Below are positions 1 through 11,763 of a stretch of 64,000 nucleotides of DNA, one piece after another. The notes beneath the pieces are model-generated. The model saw only the letters and a list, made by a program, of their open reading frames with translations, searched no databases and was not told the origin of the DNA. The stretch is taken from NCBI GenBank assembly GCA_963794475.1, contig CAWCDW010000007.1:348677-412676 (forward strand), in the 5' to 3' direction. Source of the DNA: GAS188 sp963794475. GTDB lineage: Bacteria > Pseudomonadota > Alphaproteobacteria > Rhizobiales > Beijerinckiaceae. A program made the position numbers and the translations under genes. Positions within the stretch are counted from its first letter, which is position 1. Every line of letters starts with the position of its first letter.

Positions 1-249
1 TATGGCGAGGGCGTCTCGAAGCTCGGCGAGCTCGTCGATCTCGGCGTCAAGGCCGGCATCGTCGAGAAATCGGGCGCCTGGTTCTCCTTCGACAGCCAGC
101 GCATCGGGCAAGGGCGCGAGAACGCCAAGCAGTTCCTGCGCCAGCATCCCGAGATCGCCGAGAAGATCGAGGCATCGATCCGGCAAAACGCCGGGCTCAT
201 CGCCGAGCGCATCTTGCAAGATACGGGGCCCGAGGAAGAGGGCGAGTAG
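1..249 (+). CDS. recA: RecA recombinase, C-terminal part
   Basis: This is the last 82 residues of RecA; the gene starts before the window. RecA forms the nucleoprotein filament for homologous recombination and triggers LexA cleavage. The visible part carries the conserved C-terminal core, including EKSGAWFSF and GQGRENAKQFL, followed by a short acidic tail ending EEEGE, as is usual for RecA. The stop is TAG at 247-249. The next gene on the same strand is alaS, a common order in Hyphomicrobiales. The identification is secure although the fragment is short. Confidence 0.95.
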   Translation, partial: YGEGVSKLGELVDLGVKAGIVEKSGAWFSFDSQRIGQGRENAKQFLRQHPEIAEKIEASIRQNAGLIAERILQDTGPEEEGE

Positions 250-308
250 AGGCCGGCGCGCGCGGCTCGAGGGCGCGCGCGATTTAACTGACGGCGGCGA
301 AGGGGCAT

Positions 309-370
309 CCTGGAGAAGACGGATTCCCTTCCCCTCGCGTTCCGTTGGAACGCGAGGCCGGGAATGACAC
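309..370. repeat. Degenerate solo copy of the TGACAC palindromic element
   Basis: The stretch contains TTCCCTTCCCCTCGCG, a small hairpin (CGCGTTCC / GGAACGCG) and the right end GGCCGGGAATGACAC. This is the right half of the element found in the 19.6-21.6 kb arrays. A clean left end is not visible here. It lies in the recA-alaS spacer. The rest of that 360-base spacer holds no gene I can support; an inverted repeat (GAGCGCG at 560-566, CGCGCTC at 584-590) sits just before alaS. Confidence 0.7.
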
Positions 371-609
371 GGCTCTGTTTCCCCGCTTGCTGTCGAAAAG
401 TAGCCGCCTCCCATCGGGCAAGAGCGCGCGCCGCCGAGCAAGACGAGGCCGGGGTGGCCACCCCTCTCCGGGAACGATGCCCACTGTTCCCGACGCGCCT
501 CCCTGCGCGCCCGACACGTCCTCCTGGACAGGGCAAACACCTGCCCCTAAAACCCGTTCGAGCGCGCTTAGCGCTTTAAAAAACGCGCTCTTACCGCAAG
601 GTTTTGGGA

Positions 610-3273
<2,664 letters not shown>

Positions 3274-3282
3274 CGGCCTGGC

Positions 3283-3380
3283 GAGCATGATCCGGAAAAA
3301 TGGAAACCATTTTTCCGAGAAGATTATGCTCCCCTAATAACTTTGAGCATGATGGCGATTCCACTTGAAGCCATCATGCT
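3283..3380. repeat. Two consecutive palindromes between convergent genes
   Basis: The first palindrome (3283-3331) has a perfect 10-bp stem GGAAAAATGG / CCATTTTTCC with a 3-base loop, inside imperfect outer arms GAGCATGATC / GATTATGCTC. The second has a perfect 10-bp stem AGCATGATGG (3346-3355) / CCATCATGCT (3371-3380). The first matches a palindromic repeat type common in Hyphomicrobiales genomes. Lying between the ends of alaS and the opposing SDR gene, they could act as a bidirectional terminator; that role is inferred. Confidence 0.75.
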
Positions 3381-3400
3381 TTAACGCATGCACCGAAGGC

Positions 3401-4129
3401 CTAAAGATCGAAATGAGTGGGAAGCATGACCACATCGCGAATTGTCATGCCGCGTGGCCGCGTCAGCATGAACATGACCACGTTCGCCACTTCGCTGGCC
3501 TCCAGCAGGCTTCCGGAGTCTTTGGCTTCCTTCAGCTTCTCAGGCGGCCAATCCGCGAGCAATGCGCTGATGACCGGGCCGGGTGATAGTGAGCCCACGC
3601 GAATGCCATGCTTGAAGACTTGGCGTCGCACCGTCTGGACAAAGCAGTTGATTGCCCATTTGGACGACGCATAGACCGGCTCCCATGGCGTCGGAAAATG
3701 GGCCGCCAAGGAACTCGTGACGATGATGTCGCCCGTCCGTCGCTCGATCATGTGAGGCAGCACGTCGTGCACATTCTTCATCACGACGTTGACATTCAAG
3801 TTCAGCATCCGGTCGATAGCCGCAGTGTCGGCATCGACCAAGTCGCCGCCGATGTAAGTACCCGCATTCGCGTGCAAGATGTCGAGTTGGCCAGCCTTCT
3901 CGAGGACGCTAGGCAGCAGCGTAGCGCATTCCTTGGGATCGAGCAGGTCGATGACCAAAGGGATCATGGCATCGCCGTGCTTGCTGCGGAGCGCCTGCAG
4001 TGCTGCCTCGTCGCGGTCGACCGCCACCACGCGCGATCCTGCGGCCAACATCGCCTCGGCACTCGCCAATCCGATGCCTGACGCAGCCCCGGTCACGGCG
4101 GCAACCTTGCCTTCCAATTCTCTCGCCAT
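3401..4129 (-). CDS. Short-chain dehydrogenase/reductase
   Basis: This is a 242-residue classical SDR, an NAD(P)-dependent oxidoreductase with a Rossmann fold. Visible motifs are the cofactor loop TGAASGIG near residue 14, NAG in HANAGTY near 90, the catalytic Ser in VTSSLAAH near 137 and the catalytic pair YASSK near 152. The ATG at 4129 is preceded by a modest purine-rich AAGGTGA. The upstream neighbour on the same strand is a DapA-family enzyme about 150 bases away, so both could belong to one catabolic unit. The substrate cannot be told from sequence. Confidence 0.88.
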   Translation of the reverse strand: MARELEGKVAAVTGAASGIGLASAEAMLAAGSRVVAVDRDEAALQALRSKHGDAMIPLVIDLLDPKECATLLPSVLEKAGQLDILHANAGTYIGGDLVDADTAAIDRMLNLNVNVVMKNVHDVLPHMIERRTGDIIVTSSLAAHFPTPWEPVYASSKWAINCFVQTVRRQVFKHGIRVGSLSPGPVISALLADWPPEKLKEAKDSGSLLEASEVANVVMFMLTRPRGMTIRDVVMLPTHFDL

Positions 4130-4280
4130 GGATCTTCACCTTGACGGGACTACCACGACGCTGCCCGCAGTATCGCATTCAGAACGATCTCGGCAGAACG
4201 GACCTGCTTTGGCCACTCTGATCAGGCGGTTTGGGCCAGAACCGAAACTTTCAGCCCTTCCGCTCCAAAGCCGAATTTGG

Positions 4281-5237
4281 TCAGGCGGCGCGGCTCTCCC
4301 TCGCCCCAGGCAGCATTCCGGCTTCGATCAGCGCCTCTCGAATGCGGTGGATTTCTCCATGGGAAATCTTGACCAGCGGCGGGCGTACCACGGCGCGCGG
4401 CAGCTTGCCGAGCAGCACCAGCGCCTCCTTCATGCGATTGTGCATATCCACGAACGGGTCGGCGTAAAAGGCGCGTGCGAGGGGGCGTATACGATCGTTG
4501 ATACGGCGCGCTTCGGCGAGGTCATTGGCTTGCACGGCGCGGAACAGTCGCGCCTGCAGGTCCGCGATCACGCTTCCCGAGCCCGATAGGAGGCCGTTGC
4601 ACCCCAGAACGAGCGAGGAGAACAACCAGGCACTGTTGGTGGAGAGCACGTTGATCGGCCGGCTCAGTCCCTGCAAGGCGCGTATGGTGATCTCGTGCTG
4701 TGGCACCTCGGGGGTCCAGTCCTTGATCGCGCGCAGCGTGGGAATTTCATCCGCAAGTCGCAGCAGCGTGGGCAGCGGATAGCCCTGGCCCGTGGAGAGC
4801 GGATACTGGAACGCGATCAGCGGCAGGTCGGTGGCGTCGGCAATATGGCGGAAGTGGGCAATTACCATCTCCGCGGAGTGGCCCAATGTGAAGGGCGCCG
4901 GCGGAAAAACAAGCAACGCCGAGGCCCCGCCTTCTGCCGCGCGGCGGGCAATCGCGGCCGCCTCGATGCTTCCATCGGCCCATACGCCATGGATGATCGG
5001 CAGTCGATCGCCCACGATGGAGCCGGCAATCTCCATCACCCGGCACTGCTCGTCGACCGTGCAGGAGGCAACTTCGGTCGAGTGCGCATTCACCGTAATG
5101 GCGGAAAGGCCTTCGACCTTCGCGATATCCGTCAGGTGAGCTTTGAAGCTCGCCTCGTCGATCGACAAATCCTCATGGAACGGGAGCAGGACGGCGGGGA
5201 TGACACCCGCGGGCCGGTCATTCGGAAAGCGAGGCAT
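4281..5237 (-). CDS. Dihydrodipicolinate synthase (DapA) family aldolase/lyase
   Basis: This 318-residue TIM-barrel protein belongs to the class I aldolase superfamily that includes DapA, N-acetylneuraminate lyase and sugar-acid dehydratases. The Schiff-base lysine is visible in RAIKDWTPE and the catalytic tyrosine in AFQYPLS. The loop reads NAHSTE instead of the GTTGE typical of true DapA, so a catabolic role is more likely than lysine synthesis. The start at 5237 (MPRFPNDRP) is preferred over an upstream frame extension because GAGGAGG lies about 7 bases before it. The exact substrate is unknown. Confidence 0.83.
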   Translation of the reverse strand: MPRFPNDRPAGVIPAVLLPFHEDLSIDEASFKAHLTDIAKVEGLSAITVNAHSTEVASCTVDEQCRVMEIAGSIVGDRLPIIHGVWADGSIEAAAIARRAAEGGASALLVFPPAPFTLGHSAEMVIAHFRHIADATDLPLIAFQYPLSTGQGYPLPTLLRLADEIPTLRAIKDWTPEVPQHEITIRALQGLSRPINVLSTNSAWLFSSLVLGCNGLLSGSGSVIADLQARLFRAVQANDLAEARRINDRIRPLARAFYADPFVDMHNRMKEALVLLGKLPRAVVRPPLVKISHGEIHRIREALIEAGMLPGARESRAA

Positions 5238-5654
5238 CGGCGGAGCCTCCTCGGGATCGGAGAGGGAACGATAGCTAATGACCAGGCTGCATGGCAATTC
5301 GATGGGGTGGCTGCAAGACACGAACCTCATCCGCACTCAGTTTATCGCGCATGCACGTCTCCGAAGTGTCGATAAGAGCAGCGCTCCCCGTCCCCTTTGT
5401 GCACCGGCCGCGGCGGATTTCGGCAGGCGCCGCTCAGCAAACCGCCGGCGTTGCGCTCTTCCTGTTCTCCTCGCCTGCGCCCTGCTGTGGCTCCGCATGA
5501 TGGGCGGCCAGCGGACTAAGCCCCGGCGGTTTCGCCTAATTCCCGTAAGCTTTCTGCGGGAGGGCTCCGCGAGCTCGATGCGCTTGGAAGGCGCGCGCCC
5601 TCCTTACGCCGCCCAAGCTTGCCGCAGCGAGCTTCGCCCTATACCAGGGCAGCC

Positions 5655-7554
5655 ATGTCGATGCTCGAGCGGCCGCTGCCCTATTTCACCCGGATCGCCT
5701 ATCCGGTGATGCGCCGCCTCGTGCTCGAGCACGGCCGGGCGCATCTATGGGGCTATGCGCTCGCCTTCGTCTTCATGGCGCTCGTCGCGGCCTCGACCAC
5801 CTATTCGGCCTATCTCCTCAAGAATATCATCAACGGGCTGATGATCGAGCGCGATTTTCGCGGCGCTGCGCATCCTCGCCTTCACGATCGCCGGGCTTTA
5901 CCTCGTCAAGGGCTTCGCGACCTATGGGCAGATCGTGACCATGTCGCGCATCGGCAACCGCATCATCGCCTCGGTCCAGGAGCGCGTGTTCGACCGCCTC
6001 ATGGAGCAAAACGTCTCGTATTTTCACGATCGGCGCTCGAGCGAATTCATGTCGCGCCTCACCCTCGCCGCGAACGGGGCGCGCGACGTGCTGCAGGCGC
6101 TCATCACCTCCATCGGGCGCGACGCCTTGACCGTGATCGGCCTCGTCGGGGTGATGATCATCCAGGATCCGGCGCTCACCGTGATCGCGCTCGCTGGCCT
6201 CCCCTTCGTCGGCATCACGCTCGGCAAATTGATCAAGCGCGTGCGCAAATATGTGCTGCGCTCTTTCCATGGGGTGACGCGCATCCTCGACATCATGCTC
6301 GAGGCGGCCCAAGGCGTGCGCATCGTCAAATCCTTCAATCTCGAAGCCCTGATGCGCAGGCGCATGCACGACACCGTGCACGAGGTCGAGCGCGCGGCAA
6401 ACAAGATCGCGGCCATCCAGGCGATGGCGAGCCCCTTGTCGGACACTTTGGGCGGTCTCGCGGTCTCCGGCGTCATCCTCTACGGCGGTTGGCGCGTGAT
6501 CCAGGGCGGGCATGATCCGGGCGCCTTCTTCTCCTTCATCGGCTCCTTGCTGCTCGCCTATGAGCCGGCGAAGCGCCTTGGCCGCCTCAATCTCGAGATC
6601 CAGAACGGGCTCATCGGCGTCACCTTGATGTACGAGGTGCTCGATGCGCCCTCGCTCGAGCCACGCGGCGAAGGCCTGCCGGCGTTGCGCGCGGGCGTCG
6701 GACGCGTCACCCTCACCGATGTGAGCTTCGCCTACCCCGGGCGCGACGAGGTGCTCGAGCATTTGAGCCTCAGCGTCGAGCCAGGCAAGACGACGGCCCT
6801 CGTCGGCGGATCGGGCGGCGGCAAGAGCACGATCCTCAATCTCGTGCTGCGCTTCTTCGATCCGCGCTCGGGCGAGATCCGGATCGACGGCCAGGACACG
6901 CGAGAGGTCGATCTCGCTTCCCTGCGCGCCGCGATCGGCTATGTGAGCCAGGACGTCTATCTGTTTCGCGGCTCGATCCGCGACAACATCGCGCTCGGGA
7001 AGCCCGGCGCCAGCGACGAGGAGATCGTCGCCGCGGCCAAGGCCGCCCATGCGCACGCCTTCATCAGCGGTTTCCGCCTCGGCTACGACACCGATGTCGG
7101 CGAGCTCGGCACGCAACTTTCCGGCGGGCAGAAGCAGCGCATCGCCATCGCGCGAGCCTTCCTGAAGAACGCGCCGATTCTTCTGCTCGACGAGCCCACC
7201 GCCTCGCTCGATCCGGAATCGGAACGCGAGGTGCAAAAGGCGCTCGATGAACTCGGACGTGGCCGCACGACGCTCGTCGTCGCGCACCGCCTGCAGACCG
7301 TGGTGCAGGCAAGCCGCATCTACGTGATCGAGAGCGGCAAGGTCGCCGAAGCCGGCACGCATGACGAGCTCATCGCCAAAAAGGGCGTCTACTACAATTA
7401 CTATGCGCGCCAGACGCCGGAGCGAATGCTCGCGCCCACCGAGCCCAAGCTCGAGGCGCCGGAGCCCGCCCTCCCCGGCGCCGCGTCCGCCGCTCCCGAG
7501 CTCAGCGGCTCACGAAAGCCTTGGGCCGCCTTGTCCCGAAGCGCCCGTGAATGA
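5655..7554 (+). CDS. ABC exporter, fused membrane and ATPase domains (one frameshift)
   Basis: This MsbA-type half-transporter of about 630 residues has an N-terminal six-helix membrane domain and a C-terminal ATPase. ATPase motifs are Walker A GGSGGGKST, signature LSGGQKQR, Walker B ILLLDEPTASLD and the switch His in VAHRL. The reading frame jumps once at about 5858-5864 (RDF then ALRILAFT), which removing one base repairs. The start ATG is 5655. The 417 bases upstream hold no gene I can support. Its 3' end overlaps by 53 bases the end of an opposing O-antigen-ligase-like gene, so export of a lipid or glycolipid is plausible but inferred. Confidence 0.9.
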
Positions 7555-8770
7555 CGGCGGTAAAGGCGATCGACAAGACGGCGATCAAGGTGAGCCACCA
7601 GGTTTGCGAGCCGACGAGGCCGACGCACGCGAAGGCGAAGAGATTGACGATGGCTCCAACGAGGCAAGGCGCGATGGCTTCGCCGACATGGGCTGCGCTT
7701 CTGACCGCGAGCGCGACGAGCAAGGCGAGCGGAAGGGCGCCAAGCAAACCGAGCTCGTACCAGACCTCGAACAGGATGGATTGAGGGGCGCCCGCCGCCA
7801 ACAACCCGGCGAGCTGGCTGCGCAGGGCGGTGTCGAGCCCATGTCCGGTGAGCAAGCGGAGGGGCTCGCCGAGCACGCTGTCTCGCCACACCTCCCAAGG
7901 CTGCCAAGCCGATGTGTCCGCCCCGAAAAGCGCGCGCGCCAAGGGCGTAACGAGGAAAGGCAGCACCGGCGCCGCGACGATGACGAGCGCCAGAAGCCAT
8001 TGCACTATCTGGATGGTGAGCCGCGGCGCGACCACGAAGGCACCGAAGGCGACTGCGCCGGCGATGAGCGCGAGCACCGCGCCTCGCGGCTCCGTCATGA
8101 GCGCGGCGCTCACGGCCACCACCGCCAGCACGATCGCAAAGGCGCGCTCCGATCTCATGAGAAGCCAGGCAAGACCGGGCCAGGTGAGCAAGGTGACGCT
8201 CAAGGCGGTGCGCACCAATACGGGCCCTTCTCCGTCGATCGCCGTCTGGGCGTTCGGCACCGTCAATACCCAGATGATGGCCGAGAGCGAGCCGACGCCG
8301 GCGCCAAGCGGGGAGAGATAAAGATTGGAGGCTCGCATGCGCGCCGGCATGGAGGCGAGCGCCACGAACGCGAAGAGGCCGACACCCGTCGCCTTCAACA
8401 AACGCTCCGAGGCGTCATCGAAGAAAGGCGTCCAGAGGAGCGACAGCCCCGCCCAGAACAGCAGAAAAAGCAAAAGCACCGCCGCTTGCGTCCTGATGAG
8501 CTGCCACATGCGCCGAAACGGCTCGCGCCCTTCGCTCTCGATGAGCATCGCCATCGAGAACAAGATGGCGCCGACGGGCGCGATGACGACGACTGCGTGG
8601 CGCATGATGACGGCCGCGATCGGCAACAGGGCGACCATGACCGCAAACCCAAGCCGACGCAGAAATCCGACGGCGTCGGCGGCAGCGTCCGCTTGGGTGC
8701 CGCGTGGCCGCGTCGGAACGACGGGCCGGCCCGACCTCGTCTTCGGTGGCTTGATCTCGATCTGGGTCAT
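7502..8770 (-). CDS. O-antigen ligase-like polytopic membrane protein
   Basis: This protein of about 422 residues has many hydrophobic helices and a late periplasmic-loop segment TGHGLDTALR...SILFEVWYELGLLG, which resembles the Wzy_C/WaaL signature (a GHG motif, then a helix containing an E-x-G-x-x-G pattern). Such proteins polymerise or ligate surface glycans at the periplasmic face. The usual loop His-Asn is not obvious here. The ATG at 8770 is chosen over an upstream TTG in the same frame, but neither has a strong ribosome binding site. It overlaps the opposing ABC exporter gene at the 3' end. Confidence 0.7.
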   Translation of the reverse strand: MTQIEIKPPKTRSGRPVVPTRPRGTQADAAADAVGFLRRLGFAVMVALLPIAAVIMRHAVVVIAPVGAILFSMAMLIESEGREPFRRMWQLIRTQAAVLLLFLLFWAGLSLLWTPFFDDASERLLKATGVGLFAFVALASMPARMRASNLYLSPLGAGVGSLSAIIWVLTVPNAQTAIDGEGPVLVRTALSVTLLTWPGLAWLLMRSERAFAIVLAVVAVSAALMTEPRGAVLALIAGAVAFGAFVVAPRLTIQIVQWLLALVIVAAPVLPFLVTPLARALFGADTSAWQPWEVWRDSVLGEPLRLLTGHGLDTALRSQLAGLLAAGAPQSILFEVWYELGLLGALPLALLVALAVRSAAHVGEAIAPCLVGAIVNLFAFACVGLVGSQTWWLTLIAVLSIAFTAVIHGRFGTRRPKAFVSR

Positions 8771-8857
8771 GATTTGCCAGGCGCGAGGATGATCAGCATT
8801 TCGCAAAACAGGATCGCAGGAGGCAAGAGGGAGGGTTGTCGCGCCTGCGTCTCGTGC

Positions 8858-9742
8858 TCATTCGCTCTTGCCGCGGATGAGGTGAATGATGCCGGAGAAA
8901 TCGCTGCCGCCTTCCCCCCAGGCGGCGTAAAGGCCGTAGAGCTGCGCCGCCAATGCCCCGAGCGGGGTCGCCGCGCCGCTCGCCTGCGCGGCCTCCTGCG
9001 CGAGCTTCAAATCCTTCAGCATGAGGTTCGCCGCGAAGCCCGGCTTGTAGCCGCTGTTCGCCGGCGAGGAAGGGACCGGTCCCGGCACGGGGCAATAGGT
9101 GGTGAGCGACCAGCATTGACCCGATGAGGTCGAGGCGACATCGAACAACGCTTGATGCGAAAGGCCGAGCTTCTCGGCGAGCACGAAGGCTTCCCCGACC
9201 GCGATCATCGAGACGCCGAGGATCATGTTGTTGCAGATCTTGGCGGCCTGGCCGGCGCCCGCCGTCCCGCAATGCACGATCTTCTTGCCCATCGCCTCGA
9301 GAAGCGGCTTGGCGCGCGCAAAGGCCGCCGCCTCGCCGCCGGCCATGAAGGTCAAGGTCGCGGCCTTGGCGCCTCCCGTGCCGCCGGAGACGGGCGCATC
9401 GAGTGAAAGGAGAGCGTGCTCGCCGGCCATGGCATGGGCCTTGCGCGCGTTCTCCACATCGATCGTCGAGCAATCGATGAAGAGCGTTTCCGGCTTCGCG
9501 GCCGGCAAGGTCGCGCTCCACACGTCGATCACATGGCGCCCGGCCGGCAACATGGTCACCACGACCTCGGCCTCCTTCACCGCCTCGACCGAGGAAGAGG
9601 CGACGCTGATGCCTCTTTCCTTCGCGGCGTCGCGCAGGAAGGGAACGAGGTCGAACGCCGTGACGCGATGGCCGGCCTTGGCGAGGTTTTCCGCCATGGG
9701 AGCGCCCATATTGCCCAGGCCGATGAAGGCTATCGTGGTCAT
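8858..9742 (-). CDS. mmsB: 3-hydroxyisobutyrate dehydrogenase family protein
   Basis: This 294-residue beta-hydroxyacid dehydrogenase oxidises 3-hydroxyisobutyrate to methylmalonate semialdehyde with NAD+ in valine catabolism, if the family assignment holds. Motifs: N-terminal dinucleotide fold GLGNMGAPMAENL, substrate loop DAPVSGGTGGA near residue 118, and the catalytic Lys in GAGQAAKICNNMILG near 170. It starts inside the 3' end of trmFO with a 4-base ATGA overlap (9739-9742), so the two are translated from one message despite unrelated roles. Other members of the family act on tartronate semialdehyde or glyoxylate, so the substrate is not certain. Confidence 0.87.
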   Translation of the reverse strand: MTTIAFIGLGNMGAPMAENLAKAGHRVTAFDLVPFLRDAAKERGISVASSSVEAVKEAEVVVTMLPAGRHVIDVWSATLPAAKPETLFIDCSTIDVENARKAHAMAGEHALLSLDAPVSGGTGGAKAATLTFMAGGEAAAFARAKPLLEAMGKKIVHCGTAGAGQAAKICNNMILGVSMIAVGEAFVLAEKLGLSHQALFDVASTSSGQCWSLTTYCPVPGPVPSSPANSGYKPGFAANLMLKDLKLAQEAAQASGAATPLGALAAQLYGLYAAWGEGGSDFSGIIHLIRGKSE

Positions 9743-11241
9743 GGCGCGCTCCTGCCGATCATTGGCTCCTCGCCAATCGCATGCTTGGCGAGGTTCTGCC
9801 AGGCCGCGAGATCACCGAGCGCCCGCGCGCTCATGGCGCGCTTTCGCGCTTGCGTCTTCGCGAGGCCCCGCAGGCGTTCGCCGCTCTCGCCGCGGACCGG
9901 TGCGTCCATGGGCGAAAACAGCCCGAAATTGACATTCATCGGCTGGAAGGAGCGCGCCTTCCCAACGCCGGCCGCCCCTTCGCCATTTCCCGTTTGCGCC
10001 ACCGGCAAGCCTTCGGCCTCGCTCGCTTCGCTCAAGAGATGCCCGCCCGTGATATGCGCCAAGAGCGCACCGATCGCCGTCGTCTGAGGCGGTGGGGAAA
10101 GCGTTTCGCCAAGATGCTCGGCGGCCGTGAAGCGCCCGGCGAGGAGGCCGATCGCGGCGCTCTCGACATAGCCCTCGCAACCGGTGATCTGGCCGGCGAA
10201 CCGCAAGCGCGGCATCGCCTTGAGGCGCAAACGCGGATCGAGGAGTTTAGGCGAGTTGAGATAGGTGTTGCGATGCAGCCCACCGAGCCGCGCGAACTCC
10301 GCGTTCTCGAGGCCCGGAATCATCCGAAACACGCGGGTCTGCTCCCCATGGCGCAGCTTCGTCTGAAAGCCGACGATGTTGAACAAGGTGCCGAGCGCGT
10401 TGTCCTGGCGCAGTTGCACCACGGCGTGAGGCTTGACCGTGGGGTTGCGCGGATCGGTGAGGCCGACGGGCTTCATGGGCCCATGACGCAAGGTCTCACG
10501 CCCGCGCTCGGCCATCACCTCGATCGGCAGGCAACCGTCGAAATAGGGTGTCGAGGTCTCGAATTCACGAAATTCGGTCTTCGGCGCCGCGAGCAGCGCG
10601 TCGATGAACGCCTCGTATTGCGCGCGCGTCATCGGGCAATTGAGATAATCGGCGCCCGACCCTCCTGGACCAGCCTTGTCATAGCGCGATTGAAGCCAGG
10701 CCACGCCCATGTCGATCGTGTCGCGATGCACGATCGGTGCGATCGCATCGAAGAAGGCGAGCTCGCTTAACCCCGTCACCTCGCGGATCGCCTCGGCGAG
10801 CGCCTGTGAGGTCAAGGGCCCGGTCGAGATGATGCTCGTGCCCCATTCCGCCGGCGGCAGGCCGGCGACCTCACCGCGCTCGATCGTGATGAGCTCGTGC
10901 GATTCCAGCGCTTGCGTCACGCCTGTGGCAAAGCCCTGCCGATCGACCGCGAGCGCGCCGCCGGCGGGCAGCTTATGCGCATCGCCCATCCGCATGATCA
11001 GCGAATCGAGCCGGCGCATCTCCTCATGCAGGAGGCCAACCGCATTGTGCAGCGCATCATCGGAGCGGAACGAATTCGAGCAGACGAGCTCGGCGGCGTC
11101 GCCGGTCTTATGCACCGGCGTGAGGCTCACCGGGCGCATTTCGTGCAGCACGACCGGAAGCCCGCGCCGCGCCATCTGCCAGGCGGCTTCCGAGCCGGCA
11201 AGGCCGGCGCCGATGACATGGACGGGCGCGCGAGAGGACAT
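9739..11241 (-). CDS. trmFO: Methylenetetrahydrofolate-tRNA-(uracil-5-)-methyltransferase TrmFO
   Basis: This folate- and FAD-dependent enzyme makes m5U54 in the T-loop of tRNA. The 500-residue protein has the FAD-binding fold at its N terminus (HVIGAGLAGSEAAW), the family signature AELVCSNSFRSDD near residue 55, and cysteine segments such as NCPMTRAQYEAF that are typical of the family. The start at 11241 (MSSRAPVHV) is preferred because the fold begins right after it. It is slightly longer than typical TrmFO at its C terminus. The downstream hydroxyisobutyrate dehydrogenase overlaps it by four bases. Confidence 0.93.
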   Translation of the reverse strand: MSSRAPVHVIGAGLAGSEAAWQMARRGLPVVLHEMRPVSLTPVHKTGDAAELVCSNSFRSDDALHNAVGLLHEEMRRLDSLIMRMGDAHKLPAGGALAVDRQGFATGVTQALESHELITIERGEVAGLPPAEWGTSIISTGPLTSQALAEAIREVTGLSELAFFDAIAPIVHRDTIDMGVAWLQSRYDKAGPGGSGADYLNCPMTRAQYEAFIDALLAAPKTEFREFETSTPYFDGCLPIEVMAERGRETLRHGPMKPVGLTDPRNPTVKPHAVVQLRQDNALGTLFNIVGFQTKLRHGEQTRVFRMIPGLENAEFARLGGLHRNTYLNSPKLLDPRLRLKAMPRLRFAGQITGCEGYVESAAIGLLAGRFTAAEHLGETLSPPPQTTAIGALLAHITGGHLLSEASEAEGLPVAQTGNGEGAAGVGKARSFQPMNVNFGLFSPMDAPVRGESGERLRGLAKTQARKRAMSARALGDLAAWQNLAKHAIGEEPMIGRSAP

Positions 11242-11277
11242 GGGCGCCAAAATCGCGCGCTCTTCCCTATAAAGCAA

Positions 11278-11300
11278 GACGCCCGCCAGAGGCGGGCGTC
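11278..11300 (-). terminator. Stem-loop terminator between DUF1127 gene and trmFO
   Basis: A perfect 10-bp stem GACGCCCGCC / GGCGGGCGTC encloses a 3-base loop at 11288-11290. On the minus strand it follows the DUF1127 stop codon by about 30 bases and is followed by TTGCTTT. It probably ends the short DUF1127 transcript; on the plus strand a weak AAGATTTT follows. Confidence 0.75.
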
Positions 11301-11330
11301 AAGATTTTGGAATTCAACGTTGAATCGGGA

Positions 11331-11486
11331 TCAGAACCCGGCGCTCATGCGAGCGGCATAATCCACATTGCCGCGCGAAAGGCCGATGTCGTCGAGCTCG
11401 CGATCGGTGAGCTGGCCAAGCTCGCGGAGATTGGCGCGATAACGTCTCCAAGCGGCGATCCGCTTGAGAATGAGTGTGATAACCAT
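11331..11486 (-). CDS. DUF1127 (YjiS-like) small protein
   Basis: This 51-residue protein starts MVITLILKRIAAWRRYR and continues LRELGQLTDRELDDIGLSR, the signature of DUF1127. Members in alphaproteobacteria have been linked to RNA turnover, phosphate or stress responses and small-RNA regulation; that is family knowledge, not visible here. It is preceded by GGAGGG six bases before the ATG and followed by a clear stem-loop, so it looks monocistronic. The 277-base spacer to gpt carries short palindromes that may be its control region. Confidence 0.93.
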   Translation of the reverse strand: MVITLILKRIAAWRRYRANLRELGQLTDRELDDIGLSRGNVDYAARMSAGF

Positions 11487-11576
11487 GTCAAACCCTCCGG
11501 TTTTCTGCGAAGCGCCGTCCCGGCAACTCCGTCCTCAGTCGATGTGCTGATGGAGGGTATATGTGCAATGCAACAT

Positions 11577-11632
11577 GCATAACAACTCACAATGCGGGTC
11601 CGCTGTCATGCCAAAATGCATGGCATATTCAC
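11577..11632. promoter_or_regulatory. Candidate operator upstream of the DUF1127 gene
   Basis: The region holds an inverted repeat ATGCC / GGCAT with a 9-base spacer (around 11609-11627), just after ATGCAACATGCATAAC. It is AT-richer than its surroundings and lies about 90-140 bases upstream of the DUF1127 start. Half-sites of this kind suit a dimeric regulator. No binding protein can be named and the call is tentative. Confidence 0.3.
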
Positions 11633-11763
11633 TAAAATTTTACCGAACTGCGGAGCAGAGGCCTGCGCGGGCCGACTTCCCTATGCGTTTTTGGAATACC
11701 AACGCGCCTTTTTGCACTGCAAAAGAAGTACTTTCCGGCGCTCCACGGCGAATCGCGGCCGGC

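Noticed and set aside
5238..5654. A plus-strand frame before the ABC exporter
   Set aside because: The predicted product is low-complexity Arg/Cys-rich and overlaps likely promoter DNA; no support for a gene.
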